Shown here piece by piece: positions 22,565-31,658 of a stretch of DNA of 35,162 bases. Under the pieces are notes generated by a model. The model saw only the letters and a program-made list of their open reading frames with translations, was not told where the DNA came from and did no database searches. Source of the stretch: Candidatus Latescibacterota bacterium (GTDB taxonomy: Bacteria; Latescibacterota; UBA2968); contig JAJDYX010000052.1 of NCBI GenBank assembly GCA_022824945.1, forward strand, positions 1-35,162. The letters run 5' to 3'. How positions within the stretch are numbered: the first letter of the stretch is position 1; every line of letters begins with the position of its first letter. The translations under genes and the position numbers were made by a program.

Positions 22565-24541
22565 ATGGCCGAATTGAAAGCGATGGATCGGGATTTGCAC
22601 CCGGAGAGCAAACATCTGAGCGTGACCACACGCGCCTTTTGCGTGGGGATTGCGGTGACGTTTCTGGTGAATTTGTTGCCCGCTTATTCGGCCTATATCG
22701 TGCATTCGTCGCGTATGGTTTTTGCCCATTTGCCCATGGCGACTATGGTGGTTTTCACGGTGCTGGCGTGGCCGTTGAATGTTCTGATGGCGCGGGTAAA
22801 GCCGCAATGGGCACTGTCCCGGGGCGAGATGGTGGTGGTTTTTTCAATGGGGTGGATTGCAGGGGCTGTACCTGCGGCGAATTTTATGGGTTTGTTTATC
22901 GGGGGGATTGCCGCGCCTTATTATTACGCTTCGCCCGAGAATCAGTGGGGCGATTATTTGTTGGATGGGTTGCCAAAGTGGGCCGCGCCGACCAATCACG
23001 CCAAGCAGATGACGTATTTTTTTGAGGGCAAGCCCCCAGGGGTTGATATTCCCTGGGATGCGTGGATGACGCCGCTTGTGTGGTGGGGTGTTTTTCTCAT
23101 TGCGCTGGCGCTGGTGAGCGTGGCGCTGATGGCTGTGTTGCGGCGGCAGTGGGTGGATCGAGAACGCCTGCCTTTTCCCTTAGCCGAAGCACCGCTGACG
23201 ATGTTGGAGGAGGTTGAGGCAGGAAAATACAGGCTTCTGCATTCTCGCTTGTTCTGGGTTGGGCTGACCATTCCCGTGGTTGTGGTGGTGTGGAATATCG
23301 TGGGTTATTTTTGGCACACCTTTCCACCTATTTCGTTGATGGATAGATGGGCACTGCCACTTGGGCGCGGGTTTCCGAGTGTTACGATCAAATTGAATTT
23401 TTTTGTGCTGGGGTTCGCGTTTTTTACCAATCTCGATGTGTTGTTCAGTTTGTGGTTTTTTTACGCGCTGGGCATTGTGCAAACCGGTGTTTTTGACCGT
23501 CTGGGATATACTATTGGCGCGTCTGATATTTGGGGGTCCCGCGGCGGTGCGGCATTGGGCTGGCAGGCGATGGGCGCTTTTTTTGCGTTTACGGCGTTGA
23601 GTATGTGGATGGCGCGCGCGCATTTGCGGGATGTTTGGCGCAAGGCGATGCGCGGCGATGATGCTGTGGATGATTCGGATGAGTTGTTGTCTTATCGGGC
23701 GGCGGTGTGGGGCATTATTGTGGGGGCGGCGTTTCTGTTTTTCTGGTTGTGGCATTCGGGTATGTCCGCGCTGGTATCTGGTGTTTTTCTTTTTGCGCTG
23801 ATTTTGATGACGGTGGGTGTGACGCGGTTTGTGGCCGAGTCGGGTTTGGCTTATGCGCGGATGCCTATTACGCCGCAGAGTTTTACGTTTTATACGATTG
23901 GTATTCGGCAGATGGATACCAATAGTGCTGCGTCTCTGGCGCTGTCTTATTCGACATTTGGCCTGGGCAATACTTTTGGTGCTTCTACGCTGGCTCATAT
24001 CGCGCAGATGGGCGCGAGGCTCAGGCTCAAGACGCGCTCGCTATTCTGGACAACGATGTGCGCTCTGGTGGTGTCGATGGTTATTTCGGCGGTGTTCACG
24101 CTGTACCTGGGTTACATGTATGGCGCATATAATTTCAATGTTTATACGTTCAATTCCGGAAATGTGGTGATTTTTAGCAATGTGGTGATGAAATTGCAAA
24201 ATCCCTTTGGCATCAGTCTGGATAGGCTGATGTTTTTTGGTATTGGCGCGGCTCTCACTGCTGTGTGTAGTTTTTTGCGCTATCGGTTTTTGAGGTGGCC
24301 GTTAAGTCCGATTGGGTTGACGGTGTTTACTACAGGCATTTTGCAGCGGCAGGTGTTTACGGTTTTTGTGGCGTGGGCGGTTAAGTCCGTTTTGTTAAAA
24401 ATTGGCGGTATTGGACTTTATCGCCAATCTCTGCCTTTGTTTATGGGGCTGATGCTCGGTTATGTTCTGGGCATTGGATTGATTTTTATTGTGGATGTGT
24501 TGTTTTTCTTTGGGCAGGGACATCTCGTGCATCACTGGTGA
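22565..24541 (+). CDS. Large OPT-like integral membrane protein (DUF6784/DUF6785-type)
   Basis: The 658-residue protein has many hydrophobic segments across its length, about a dozen or more, for example FCVGIAVTFLVNLLP, MVVVFSMGWIAGAVPAANF and VVVVWNIVGYFW, with conserved-looking loops such as RLPFPLAEAPLTMLEE and FVAESGLAYARMPITP. Proteins of this kind are annotated as DUF6784/DUF6785 and resemble oligopeptide transporters. They are common in Poribacteria, Planctomycetes and Latescibacterota beside catabolic genes. Transport of a peptide-like or other organic solute is likely but unproven. GAGAG lies seven bases before the ATG. It is followed by a sodium:solute symporter gene, so the pair may handle related substrates. 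Confidence 0.75.
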   Translation: MAELKAMDRDLHPESKHLSVTTRAFCVGIAVTFLVNLLPAYSAYIVHSSRMVFAHLPMATMVVFTVLAWPLNVLMARVKPQWALSRGEMVVVFSMGWIAGAVPAANFMGLFIGGIAAPYYYASPENQWGDYLLDGLPKWAAPTNHAKQMTYFFEGKPPGVDIPWDAWMTPLVWWGVFLIALALVSVALMAVLRRQWVDRERLPFPLAEAPLTMLEEVEAGKYRLLHSRLFWVGLTIPVVVVVWNIVGYFWHTFPPISLMDRWALPLGRGFPSVTIKLNFFVLGFAFFTNLDVLFSLWFFYALGIVQTGVFDRLGYTIGASDIWGSRGGAALGWQAMGAFFAFTALSMWMARAHLRDVWRKAMRGDDAVDDSDELLSYRAAVWGIIVGAAFLFFWLWHSGMSALVSGVFLFALILMTVGVTRFVAESGLAYARMPITPQSFTFYTIGIRQMDTNSAASLALSYSTFGLGNTFGASTLAHIAQMGARLRLKTRSLFWTTMCALVVSMVISAVFTLYLGYMYGAYNFNVYTFNSGNVVIFSNVVMKLQNPFGISLDRLMFFGIGAALTAVCSFLRYRFLRWPLSPIGLTVFTTGILQRQVFTVFVAWAVKSVLLKIGGIGLYRQSLPLFMGLMLGYVLGIGLIFIVDVLFFFGQGHLVHHW

Positions 24542-24551
24542 TGGCGTGTTC

Positions 24552-24642
24552 AGCTATTAGTCCTTTCCTATCCGTCATTACTGGCGTTGTGCCTACGGCG
24601 TGCTGGCAGGCTTAAAGCCGGAATCCACAATCGCTGATAGCT
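24552..24642. repeat. Inverted-repeat-rich intergenic element
   Basis: In the gap between the OPT-like and symporter genes AGCTATTAG (24552-24560) pairs with CTGATAGCT (24634-24642) with one G-T pair. Inside lies the 11-base palindrome GGCTTAAAGCC (24609-24619). It resembles a degenerate dispersed repeat; no clear terminator or promoter is visible. Confidence 0.45.
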
Positions 24643-24659
24643 AATCGGAGAATTTTTAT

Positions 24660-26420
24660 ATGAGTGAAGCATCGGTTGAGTACGTTGTGATTGGATGTTA
24701 TCTGGCCGTGCTGGTTGGGGTGGGGATGGTGTTTCGCCGTTTTAATGAAAATGTGAGTGATTATTTTCGAAACGGTTGTAAGGGTACCTGGTGGTTGGTG
24801 GGGTCGAGTGCGTTTATGACGGCGTTTAGTGCGTGGACTTTTTCGGGCGCGGCGGGTGCGGCGTATGAAGCTGGTTGGAGTGTGCTGGTGATTTATCTGG
24901 CAAATTCAGTGGGGTTTGCGATTAACGGTTTGTTTCTCGCCAAATGGTTTCGACAGATCCGGGCGATTACGGGGCCAGAGGTCATTCGCCTGCGCTTTGG
25001 CATTTCGACGCAACAATTTTACGCGTGGATGTCGTTTGTGATGCAAACTCTGTATTCGTCGCTGCATCTTCTGGGATTGGCGATTTTCTGTTCGGCGGTG
25101 TTTGGATATAAAATTGAGCAGGTGATCGTGGTGGTGGGCGCGGTGGTGTTGCTCTATTCGCTGATCGGCGGTAGCTGGGCGGTGACGGCTACGGATTTTT
25201 TGCAGACGCTTATCCTCATTCCGATTACTATTCTGGTGGGTGTGTTGTGTCTGGTGAAGCTCGGCGGTGTGGGTGCTCTGTTTCAGGGGATTCAGGATAT
25301 GGGGCTGTCGTCGGCTTACGGCGTGTTTAACGCACCTGACCAGTTTCCGCTGCGGGCTTATACGTATGCGTGGGCTATCGCAATGCTGCTGAAGAATGTG
25401 ATTGGCTACAATACGCTTACGTCGGCACAGCGGTATTTTCTGGTTAAGGACGGACGCGAGGCGCAGAAGGCGGCGTGGTTGGGTTTTGTTCTGATGACCG
25501 CGGGTGCGTTCCTGTGGTTTATTCCGCCGATGACTGCGCGGCTTTTGTTTCACGCCGAGGTGATGGCGGTCGATATTCCCAAGGCTGCGGAAGCGGCGTA
25601 TGCGATTGCGAGTTTGAATGTGTTGCCGCTGGGTATGACGGGGTTGATGGTGGTGGCGATGTTTGCGGCGACGATGAGTTCGATGGATTCGGGGTTGAAT
25701 CGCAATGCGGCGATTTTTACGAATGATATTTATCCGACGCTGTGCCGTTTGTTTGGGAGAACGGCTATGCAGGGCAAAAGTTTGATGCGGTTGGGGCAGG
25801 TGTTCTCTGCGGTGTTTGGGGTGTGTATTGTGAGTATTGCCACGTATTTTGCAAATACAGAGGGCCGAGGGGTGTTTGAACACATGTTGAATATCGGCGC
25901 ATTGCTGGCGCTGCCGATGGCCGTCCCTGCGTTGATGGGGCTGTTTATTCGCACGTCGCCGAGTTGGGCGGCGATTGTGACGGTGTGTGTGACGTTGATT
26001 CCTTCTGCAATCGGGTTTTTCAGCGCGGAACTCTTTGGCGAGACCTGGTCATTTCAGCAGAAGGTGTTTGTCAATCTCGCCGTGGGGATCGTGGTTTATT
26101 TGTTGACGATGCCGTTCTGGAATCGCGCACCGGAAGTTTATAAGACGCAGGCGCAGGAATTTTTTGATCGGATGTTGACACCGGTTGATTTTGAGAAAGA
26201 GATCGGCATACCAAATGATTTGCGCCAGCTCAAAATTATCGGTAGTTTTGCTGCGGTTATTGGTGGGGTGATTTGTATGCTCGTCTTGTTGCCCAATCCA
26301 CTGATCGGACGTCTGGGGATTTTGTTTGTGGGCGGTTTTGTGCTGGGCGTTGGCGGTGTGTTTGTATGGTTGGGACGGCGCAGCGAGTTGGAGACCTCGC
26401 GGATTGAGGCGGCGGATTGA
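24660..26420 (+). CDS. Sodium:solute symporter (SSS family)
   Basis: The 586-residue protein has about 13 hydrophobic segments in the order typical of SSS transporters: DYFRNGCKGTWWLVGSSAFM early, FSGAAGAAYEAGW, GGSWAVTATDFLQTLILIP near residue 175, and the conserved MFAATMSSMDSGLNRNAAIF near 340. The family imports sugars, inositols, amino acids or organic acids with Na+. The C-terminal extension from about 490 is partly soluble, followed by two more hydrophobic stretches, as in longer members. GGAG lies nine bases before the ATG. The dehydrogenase gene follows 35 bases later, which suggests import and oxidation of one substrate. The solute is not predictable. Confidence 0.92.
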   Translation: MSEASVEYVVIGCYLAVLVGVGMVFRRFNENVSDYFRNGCKGTWWLVGSSAFMTAFSAWTFSGAAGAAYEAGWSVLVIYLANSVGFAINGLFLAKWFRQIRAITGPEVIRLRFGISTQQFYAWMSFVMQTLYSSLHLLGLAIFCSAVFGYKIEQVIVVVGAVVLLYSLIGGSWAVTATDFLQTLILIPITILVGVLCLVKLGGVGALFQGIQDMGLSSAYGVFNAPDQFPLRAYTYAWAIAMLLKNVIGYNTLTSAQRYFLVKDGREAQKAAWLGFVLMTAGAFLWFIPPMTARLLFHAEVMAVDIPKAAEAAYAIASLNVLPLGMTGLMVVAMFAATMSSMDSGLNRNAAIFTNDIYPTLCRLFGRTAMQGKSLMRLGQVFSAVFGVCIVSIATYFANTEGRGVFEHMLNIGALLALPMAVPALMGLFIRTSPSWAAIVTVCVTLIPSAIGFFSAELFGETWSFQQKVFVNLAVGIVVYLLTMPFWNRAPEVYKTQAQEFFDRMLTPVDFEKEIGIPNDLRQLKIIGSFAAVIGGVICMLVLLPNPLIGRLGILFVGGFVLGVGGVFVWLGRRSELETSRIEAAD

Positions 26421-26455
26421 TGAGATTAGTGTAATAGTTTCTAAAGGAGGATTTG

Positions 26456-27424
26456 GTGAAAGCAGCACACGTTGTCGCTCATCGGCAGATTGAGATGTTT
26501 GAGGCTGATGAGCCGAATATTGAGGATTTTCCAGGCGGATCGATAAAGGTTAAGGCGCATATGACCGCGATTTGCGGGTCGGATTCGCCAAAGTTTGTAT
26601 TGAAACAACCGGACGCGGTGTATCCGATGAATATCGGGACTTCCATTCACGAGTGTATTGGAACGGTGGTTGCATCGTCGTCGGATCGGTTTCAACCCGG
26701 GGATTTTGTGCAGGCGCGACCCACGGCGGGTATTGGTGGGTTGGCTGAGTATTATATTTCGAGCGAAAAAGTGGGGGTGCATCTCACGGATTATGAACCG
26801 CTCGATGAATTGTTGATGTCTCAACCTTTGGGGACGGTGATTTGGGCGTGTCGCAAATTGGGCAATATTCTCAATTGGGATGCCGTGGTGGTGGGGCAGG
26901 GCCCCATGGGTTTGTTGATGACGCATTTGCTGAGCAATTTGGGGGCGAAGACCGTGGTTGCTGTGGATACGGTCGATTTTCGTCTCGAAGCGGCAAAAAA
27001 GATGCGGGCAACCCATGTGGTGAATCCCGATAGGGAAGATGTGGTGGCTGTTGTTAGAGATATTACGGATGGGCGCATGGCCGATCTGACGGTGGAAATT
27101 GTGGGGCACAATCAGGATACGGTCAATTTGTGTCTGAATTTAACCAAACGTCTGGGTACTGTCCTGGCGTTTGGCGTGCCCGATGACGATGTGTACGCGT
27201 TTAATTATCGCGCTTTTTTCAGTAAAAATGTGACGCTGGTCGGCTCTGTGGGGCCAGATTCGCTGAATGATTATCCCCTGGCTATGGATATGATCGCGCA
27301 GGGACGCATTGATGTCTCGCCGATTATTACACACCATTTGCCGTTTACAGAGGTGCAAAGGGGGTTTGAATTGTTTATCGATCATCGGGATGAGGCGATT
27401 AAGGTTGTGTTGGATTATGAGTAG
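26456..27424 (+). CDS. Medium-chain zinc-type alcohol dehydrogenase
   Basis: The 322-residue protein has the MDR pattern: AICGSDSPKF with the catalytic-zinc Cys near residue 40, a His-Glu pair in SIHECIG near 65, and a Rossmann fold starting at VVVGQGPMGLLMTHLL with the acidic AVDTVD after it, which fits NAD(H). The four-cysteine structural-zinc lobe is missing, and the protein is shorter than the usual 340-360 residues. The GTG at 26456 is taken as the start because it gives the common MKAAHVV opening and lies five bases after AAAGGAGG; a TTG at 26453 is the alternative. It lies between the symporter and a PhyH gene and probably oxidises a sugar or polyol brought in by the symporter. Confidence 0.88.
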   Translation: MKAAHVVAHRQIEMFEADEPNIEDFPGGSIKVKAHMTAICGSDSPKFVLKQPDAVYPMNIGTSIHECIGTVVASSSDRFQPGDFVQARPTAGIGGLAEYYISSEKVGVHLTDYEPLDELLMSQPLGTVIWACRKLGNILNWDAVVVGQGPMGLLMTHLLSNLGAKTVVAVDTVDFRLEAAKKMRATHVVNPDREDVVAVVRDITDGRMADLTVEIVGHNQDTVNLCLNLTKRLGTVLAFGVPDDDVYAFNYRAFFSKNVTLVGSVGPDSLNDYPLAMDMIAQGRIDVSPIITHHLPFTEVQRGFELFIDHRDEAIKVVLDYE

Positions 27425-27471
27425 GGGACTGGTGGTTGGGAACGACAACTGCTAACTGAAAGGAGATTCCC

Positions 27472-28218
27472 ATGCAGATGACCAAAGCTCAAAAGCAGCA
27501 GTTTTTCGAAGAAGGATATGTGCTTGTGCGAGGTGCTGTGCCAAAGTTGATGGCCGATCAAGCGCGGAAGGCTATTAATCGGCATATGCGTTTTCGCGTG
27601 ATGCAACAGGGGCGAAATCCGGGGTTGAGCAATGAGCCGGTGATTACGGATTTGTTTAATAAATCGCCGCTTTGGGGTCTGTGCGAGTCGGTTGTGGGAG
27701 AGGGGAAGTTGATCCCACAACAGGGAGGCAACGTGAAGCTCAATTTTCCCGATGCAGAGGAGCGTCCGCTGACGCGAGGACATCTGGATTTGGGTGGGAA
27801 GTTGAAGGATGGGCTGCTGAGTCGCGGTATGACGCTGCTGGTGGTGGTTCTGGTCCACGATGTTCCGCGACCATATATGGGCAATTTCTGTTTTTGGCCC
27901 GGATCGCATCGCGCTTATGAGGCGGCGTTTCAAAAGGATCCCAATTACGTGGAGACGGCAAAGGCCAATCGCCGGATTCCCAATATCGATTTGCCGCATG
28001 GGCCGATTCAGTTTATGGGCGAAGCGGGCGATGCGGTGATCTGCCATCACCAGATGTATCACAATGGAGGACCAAATCATTCGCCCGATATCCGCTATGC
28101 CGTGATTTTTAGACCCCGACACGTCAATGCCAGAGAAAATAGCACGGATGCGATGGCCGATATCTGGCGGGAGTTTGAAGGGTTGAATGATCTGAAGGAA
28201 GAGGCGATGGCGGTTTAG
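27472..28218 (+). CDS. Phytanoyl-CoA dioxygenase (PhyH) family protein
   Basis: The 248-residue Fe(II)/2-oxoglutarate oxygenase has RGHLDLGG with His104 and Asp106 as iron ligands, NFCFWPGSHRAYE near 138-150, and the distal His in CHHQMYHNGG near 197, followed by an Arg in DIRYAVIF. All canonical ligands are kept. It has little similarity to the other three PhyH proteins of the window outside these motifs, so it is not a recent duplicate. ATG at 27472 follows AAAGGAG. It is the last gene of the transporter-dehydrogenase group and lies just before a strong terminator. The substrate is unknown. Confidence 0.92.
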   Translation: MQMTKAQKQQFFEEGYVLVRGAVPKLMADQARKAINRHMRFRVMQQGRNPGLSNEPVITDLFNKSPLWGLCESVVGEGKLIPQQGGNVKLNFPDAEERPLTRGHLDLGGKLKDGLLSRGMTLLVVVLVHDVPRPYMGNFCFWPGSHRAYEAAFQKDPNYVETAKANRRIPNIDLPHGPIQFMGEAGDAVICHHQMYHNGGPNHSPDIRYAVIFRPRHVNARENSTDAMADIWREFEGLNDLKEEAMAV

Positions 28219-28263
28219 GTATTTGTTTCGCTATGGTTCATCCAGACCGATGGATAAAAGGTT

Positions 28264-28329
28264 CCCCCCCGATGACAAGTGCCCAAGGGGCTCTCTCCTT
28301 TACGGAGTAGTCGGGGGGGTCATTTTTTT
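28264..28329 (+). terminator. Branched rho-independent terminator
   Basis: An outer stem CCCCCCCGA (28264-28272) / TCGGGGGGG (28311-28319) encloses two small hairpins, GCCC-AAG-GGGC (28281-28291) and CTCC-TTTAC-GGAG (28295-28307), and is followed by seven Ts. It ends the metabolic block and marks the border to the leftward defence island. Confidence 0.8.
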
Positions 28330-28340
28330 ATAGCAGTGCC

Positions 28341-28634
28341 CTATTTTGTGATATTGTACTTCTTCCATTCAGGCACATGAACGGTCATCAATGCCTTAAA
28401 TAATCTTCCGTGGTTGGGAACGCGGAGGTGCAACAACTCGTGTGCGATGACGAAGTCCTGAAATCCCACTTCTCGATCAGCCAGATCAATGGCGAGTGTG
28501 ATGATTCCGGATGTTGAGCAAGACCCCCATTTTCGGGTCATGTGTTGAACGCGAACAAGCCGGGGACGGACGTTCAATCGCCGCGCCCAGTATTCGACGC
28601 GGTTACGGATGACCTTGCGCCGTTCATTAAGCAT
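28341..28634 (-). CDS. Small M48/YgjP-like zinc metallopeptidase-domain protein
   Basis: The 97-residue protein contains RKWGSCSTSG and VIAHELLHLRVPNHGRLF, with the HExxH zinc motif and a third His in the spacing of YgjP/DUF45-type (SprT-like) metallopeptidases. It has only the C-terminal half of the usual ~230 residues, but such short versions are found directly behind hsdR genes. The ATG at 28634 overlaps the end of hsdR by eight bases, which means tight translational coupling. The longer open frame from 28808 lies wholly inside hsdR and is not needed. Its role with the restriction enzyme is unknown. Confidence 0.78.
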   Translation of the reverse strand: MLNERRKVIRNRVEYWARRLNVRPRLVRVQHMTRKWGSCSTSGIITLAIDLADREVGFQDFVIAHELLHLRVPNHGRLFKALMTVHVPEWKKYNITK

Positions 28635-31572
28635 CAGTGTCTGTGTCCAGAAGAATTGAAAGGATGCGATCCACGGCTCGGCTGCGTTCGTCCTTATCCA
28701 ATCGCAGAAGCGGGAGATAGAGAGCCGCACGTAGTCGCCGTTGTTCGTCGGCGTTGACACCCGCGTTGGGAAAGCGGTTGAGAAGTGTTTCCACTTCCTG
28801 TGCCACATTCAATGTCGATATGCCGACAGCCTCCATATTCGGATCGTTCTTTAGTGCCAAATGAATACCAAATGCACGCGGTGAAAGTCCGCTGTTCTGC
28901 GCGGCCTCGACAGCTTCCTCTTTTTCTTTTGCAAGGGCATCTAACTGATCCATCGCCTCGAGTGCGGTTATTTTGCGATTCTCCAAATCCTCCAAAATGC
29001 GTTCAGCGCGTTCCTTCAAGGGTAACAGCACAGACGCCATTTCCGATTCCTGTTCGACTTCCTGCCGCAAGCCGCGCACGAGGTTGAACACTTTGGCTTC
29101 TTGTGAGCCAGATTCGTTTTGGAGTGTTTTGAGCGTGTTTACGTCGAATGTCGCTGTCTTTGTCAGGTAGCCGAGACCTTCCTGGGTAGCGCTCTCCTGG
29201 ACCAGGGCGCGCGTCTTGTTGGCTAAGTCTGTCACAGGGGTGGTGCTGGTCGCATAGGCATTCCGAACAGCGGAATAAAGATGGGCGAGTCGCCTGTAGG
29301 TCTCGATGTGGTCGCGCAGGTCTGGCGAGGGTGACAAAATTTCCCACAATGCCTCAATATCTTTGTAGGCTTCGAAGAACGCTTTGCGCGATTCCGCATC
29401 GAAGAAGCGTCCATAAACAATACTTTCGAGACTCTCGTCAGCACCTCTGCTTCCCCAAATAGCGAGGTAGTCCCTTTTTGCTTTTTCGATCTTGTTCAGA
29501 AAGTCATCCAACAGCAGGTCGATATCCTCAATCACACCGCTTACATCAGACGAGTCGAATCGCAATGCTTTTCTCAGTTCACGGAGTACGCCGACGAAAT
29601 CGACAATGAGGCCGCTGGGTTTGCGGGTGCCGTTTGCATCCACATGAGGGCGGTTCACGCGCGCAATAGCCTGTAAGAGGACATGATCGCGCATTGGCTT
29701 GTCGAGATACATGCAATAGAGAAGGGGTGCGTCGTAGCCTGTCAGTAACTTGTCGGTCACAATGAGAATTTTTGGGTTCTCATCCGCCTTTTTGAACAGG
29801 CGGCGCGTATCCGCCTCTTGATCCTCAGTGAGTTGGAGTTCCGCAACGAGCGGGCGGTCGATGATGTCGGAAGTATTCTCTGTATAGACAGGCGCCGTCC
29901 AGTCGGATGGCAGGAGTTTGTCGAGTGCGCGTTTGTACTTGGCGCAGGCTTCGCGGTTTACACCCACGAGAAATGCCTTGTAACCGAGAGGGTTCACGTT
30001 CTCCACAAAGTGCTCAGCTACGTATTTGGCGATCTTCTCGATGCGGTCATCGGCGGTCAGGAAGGTGCGTAAGCCCACGGCTTGGTCGAGAACCTTATTG
30101 AGTTCATCGACATCGGTAACGCCTTCGGCTTGAGCGAGTTCAAAGAATTCTTTATCGAGTTGCTCAGTTGGCACAGTCATTTCGCTCGGTGCCATGGTAT
30201 GGCGGATAGGCAGCGTCGTTTCGTCCTCAATTGACTCACGGATCGAATACTTATCGAGATAGCCTTGCTCGTCATCGGCACCGAAGATCATGAAGGTGCC
30301 TGCCCCATGCTCTGTCTTGGCTATCGGTGTGCCGGTAAAACCGATGATCGTGGCATTTGGTACTGCCGCCATCAGGTACGTGCCCAGGTCTTTGGCGACT
30401 GAGCGGTGCGCCTCGTCTATAAACACATAGATGTTGTCGCGGGTGTTGGCGTTTTGCTCAATGTTCTCGAACTTGTGGATCATAGACAAGATCAGCCCGC
30501 GTTTGTCGGTTTTGAGCAGGTTCTGGAGATCGGCTTTGGAGTTTGCACGCCATACCGCGATGTCCTGTTGCTGCATTTCACCGAGCAGGCGTTCTACCCA
30601 TTCTTTGAGCTGTCCTTCGAGTTCTCTGCGATCTACAACTACCACCACGGTTGGCGTGTGGAACCGTTCCTTGTGTTCCAGAATCAGGCGTGCGGCGGTG
30701 AGTAGGGTAAAGGTTTTGCCAGATCCCTGGGTGTGCCATATCAGTCCTCGACGCCTGGATGGTTCCGCACAGCGTTCGACGATGCGTTCGACGGCACGGC
30801 GTTGATGCTGGCGCAGTACAGATTTCCGCGTCTCGCCATCTTCGACATAGAAAAGTATCCAGTCTCGTAGCGTGCGTAGGAAATCTGTTGGCTCAAAGAA
30901 GGACTGCACAGCGAACCGATAGGTCTCGTCCTTGCGTTCTTTCCAGCGTGCCATGAATCGGCGCGAGGTGTTCCAGGTGACACCGTACCAGTATTCGAGG
31001 AGATGCGTGACGTTGAAGAGTTGCGCCATTCCCATCAACTCGGGCGTCTCCATTTCATAGCGTCGCAATTGGGTGATACCCCGTTCAATGGCATTGGCGG
31101 TCTTCGGGTTCTTGTGCTCGACAATGGCGACTGGTATGCCGTTGATGACAAACATTACGTCTGCCCGATTGCCCTTGCGGGATGGAGGTTTGATCTTCCA
31201 TTCCCATGTGACGTGAAAAATATTGTTGGCTGGATGCTCGAAATCGATAAACTGGACATGCCGTTGTCGGTTTTCGGACTCATCATACCATTGTCGCTCA
31301 CCGCGTAGCCAATTGAGCATCTCACGATTGCCCTCAATCGTCGGTGAGATCGCCTCTATCCGCTCAATGATCTGACGGATGGTATCAGCAGACATCCACG
31401 GATTGAACTCGGCGAGCTTTGCTTCGAGTTCGTCACGAAACAGCATCTCCGCTTCATCGCCGCGTTTCTTCTTGGCAATATTAGGCGAGACCGCGGTCCA
31501 ACCGATCTCGGCTGCGTGGCGAACCATGGGAAATTGGACAGTACCAGCCTCTGTGATTTTGAGATCAGTCAT
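28627..31572 (-). CDS. hsdR: Type I restriction enzyme R subunit (HsdR)
   Basis: The 981-residue protein has the HsdR layout: a PD-(D/E)xK nuclease domain with Asp138 and Glu152-x-Lys154 in IPVAIVEHKN, a SF2 helicase/translocase with Walker A TQGSGKTFT (about 281-289), the DEAH box IDEAHRS (386-392) and FTGTPIAKTE, then LLTGYDAPLLYCMYLDK and QAIARVNRPH in the second helicase domain, and a long helical C-terminal region. HsdR cuts unmodified DNA after ATP-driven translocation in complex with HsdM and HsdS. No hsdM or hsdS gene lies in the window; they may lie beyond the right edge, or HsdR may be orphaned. The ATG overlaps the stop of an upstream remnant frame (ATGA). Confidence 0.95.
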   Translation of the reverse strand: MTDLKITEAGTVQFPMVRHAAEIGWTAVSPNIAKKKRGDEAEMLFRDELEAKLAEFNPWMSADTIRQIIERIEAISPTIEGNREMLNWLRGERQWYDESENRQRHVQFIDFEHPANNIFHVTWEWKIKPPSRKGNRADVMFVINGIPVAIVEHKNPKTANAIERGITQLRRYEMETPELMGMAQLFNVTHLLEYWYGVTWNTSRRFMARWKERKDETYRFAVQSFFEPTDFLRTLRDWILFYVEDGETRKSVLRQHQRRAVERIVERCAEPSRRRGLIWHTQGSGKTFTLLTAARLILEHKERFHTPTVVVVVDRRELEGQLKEWVERLLGEMQQQDIAVWRANSKADLQNLLKTDKRGLILSMIHKFENIEQNANTRDNIYVFIDEAHRSVAKDLGTYLMAAVPNATIIGFTGTPIAKTEHGAGTFMIFGADDEQGYLDKYSIRESIEDETTLPIRHTMAPSEMTVPTEQLDKEFFELAQAEGVTDVDELNKVLDQAVGLRTFLTADDRIEKIAKYVAEHFVENVNPLGYKAFLVGVNREACAKYKRALDKLLPSDWTAPVYTENTSDIIDRPLVAELQLTEDQEADTRRLFKKADENPKILIVTDKLLTGYDAPLLYCMYLDKPMRDHVLLQAIARVNRPHVDANGTRKPSGLIVDFVGVLRELRKALRFDSSDVSGVIEDIDLLLDDFLNKIEKAKRDYLAIWGSRGADESLESIVYGRFFDAESRKAFFEAYKDIEALWEILSPSPDLRDHIETYRRLAHLYSAVRNAYATSTTPVTDLANKTRALVQESATQEGLGYLTKTATFDVNTLKTLQNESGSQEAKVFNLVRGLRQEVEQESEMASVLLPLKERAERILEDLENRKITALEAMDQLDALAKEKEEAVEAAQNSGLSPRAFGIHLALKNDPNMEAVGISTLNVAQEVETLLNRFPNAGVNADEQRRLRAALYLPLLRLDKDERSRAVDRILSILLDTDTDA

Positions 31573-31643
31573 GTTGTGGTTTCCAGAGTTTGAGCGTATC
31601 TTTTATTCAATTGCGCCCCTATTGCGCTCCTATTACGCCCCAT
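31569..31643 (-). pseudogene. Remnant C-terminal tail of a lost gene upstream of hsdR
   Basis: A 24-codon open frame ends in LETTT and a TGA that overlaps the hsdR ATG. A frame with the same ILETTT ending overlaps the start of the hsdR stub near 34507. The frame begins in 11-base repeats and looks like the leftover tail of a longer gene, not an independent gene. Confidence 0.45.
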
Positions 31644-31653
31644 TACGCCCCCC
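31610..31653. repeat. Short tandem repeat, four units of 10-12 bases
   Basis: Units read ATTGCGCCCCT, ATTGCGCTCCT, ATTACGCCCC and ATTACGCCCCCC. An 11-base unit changes reading frame at each copy. Confidence 0.75.
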
Positions 31654-31658
31654 GAACA

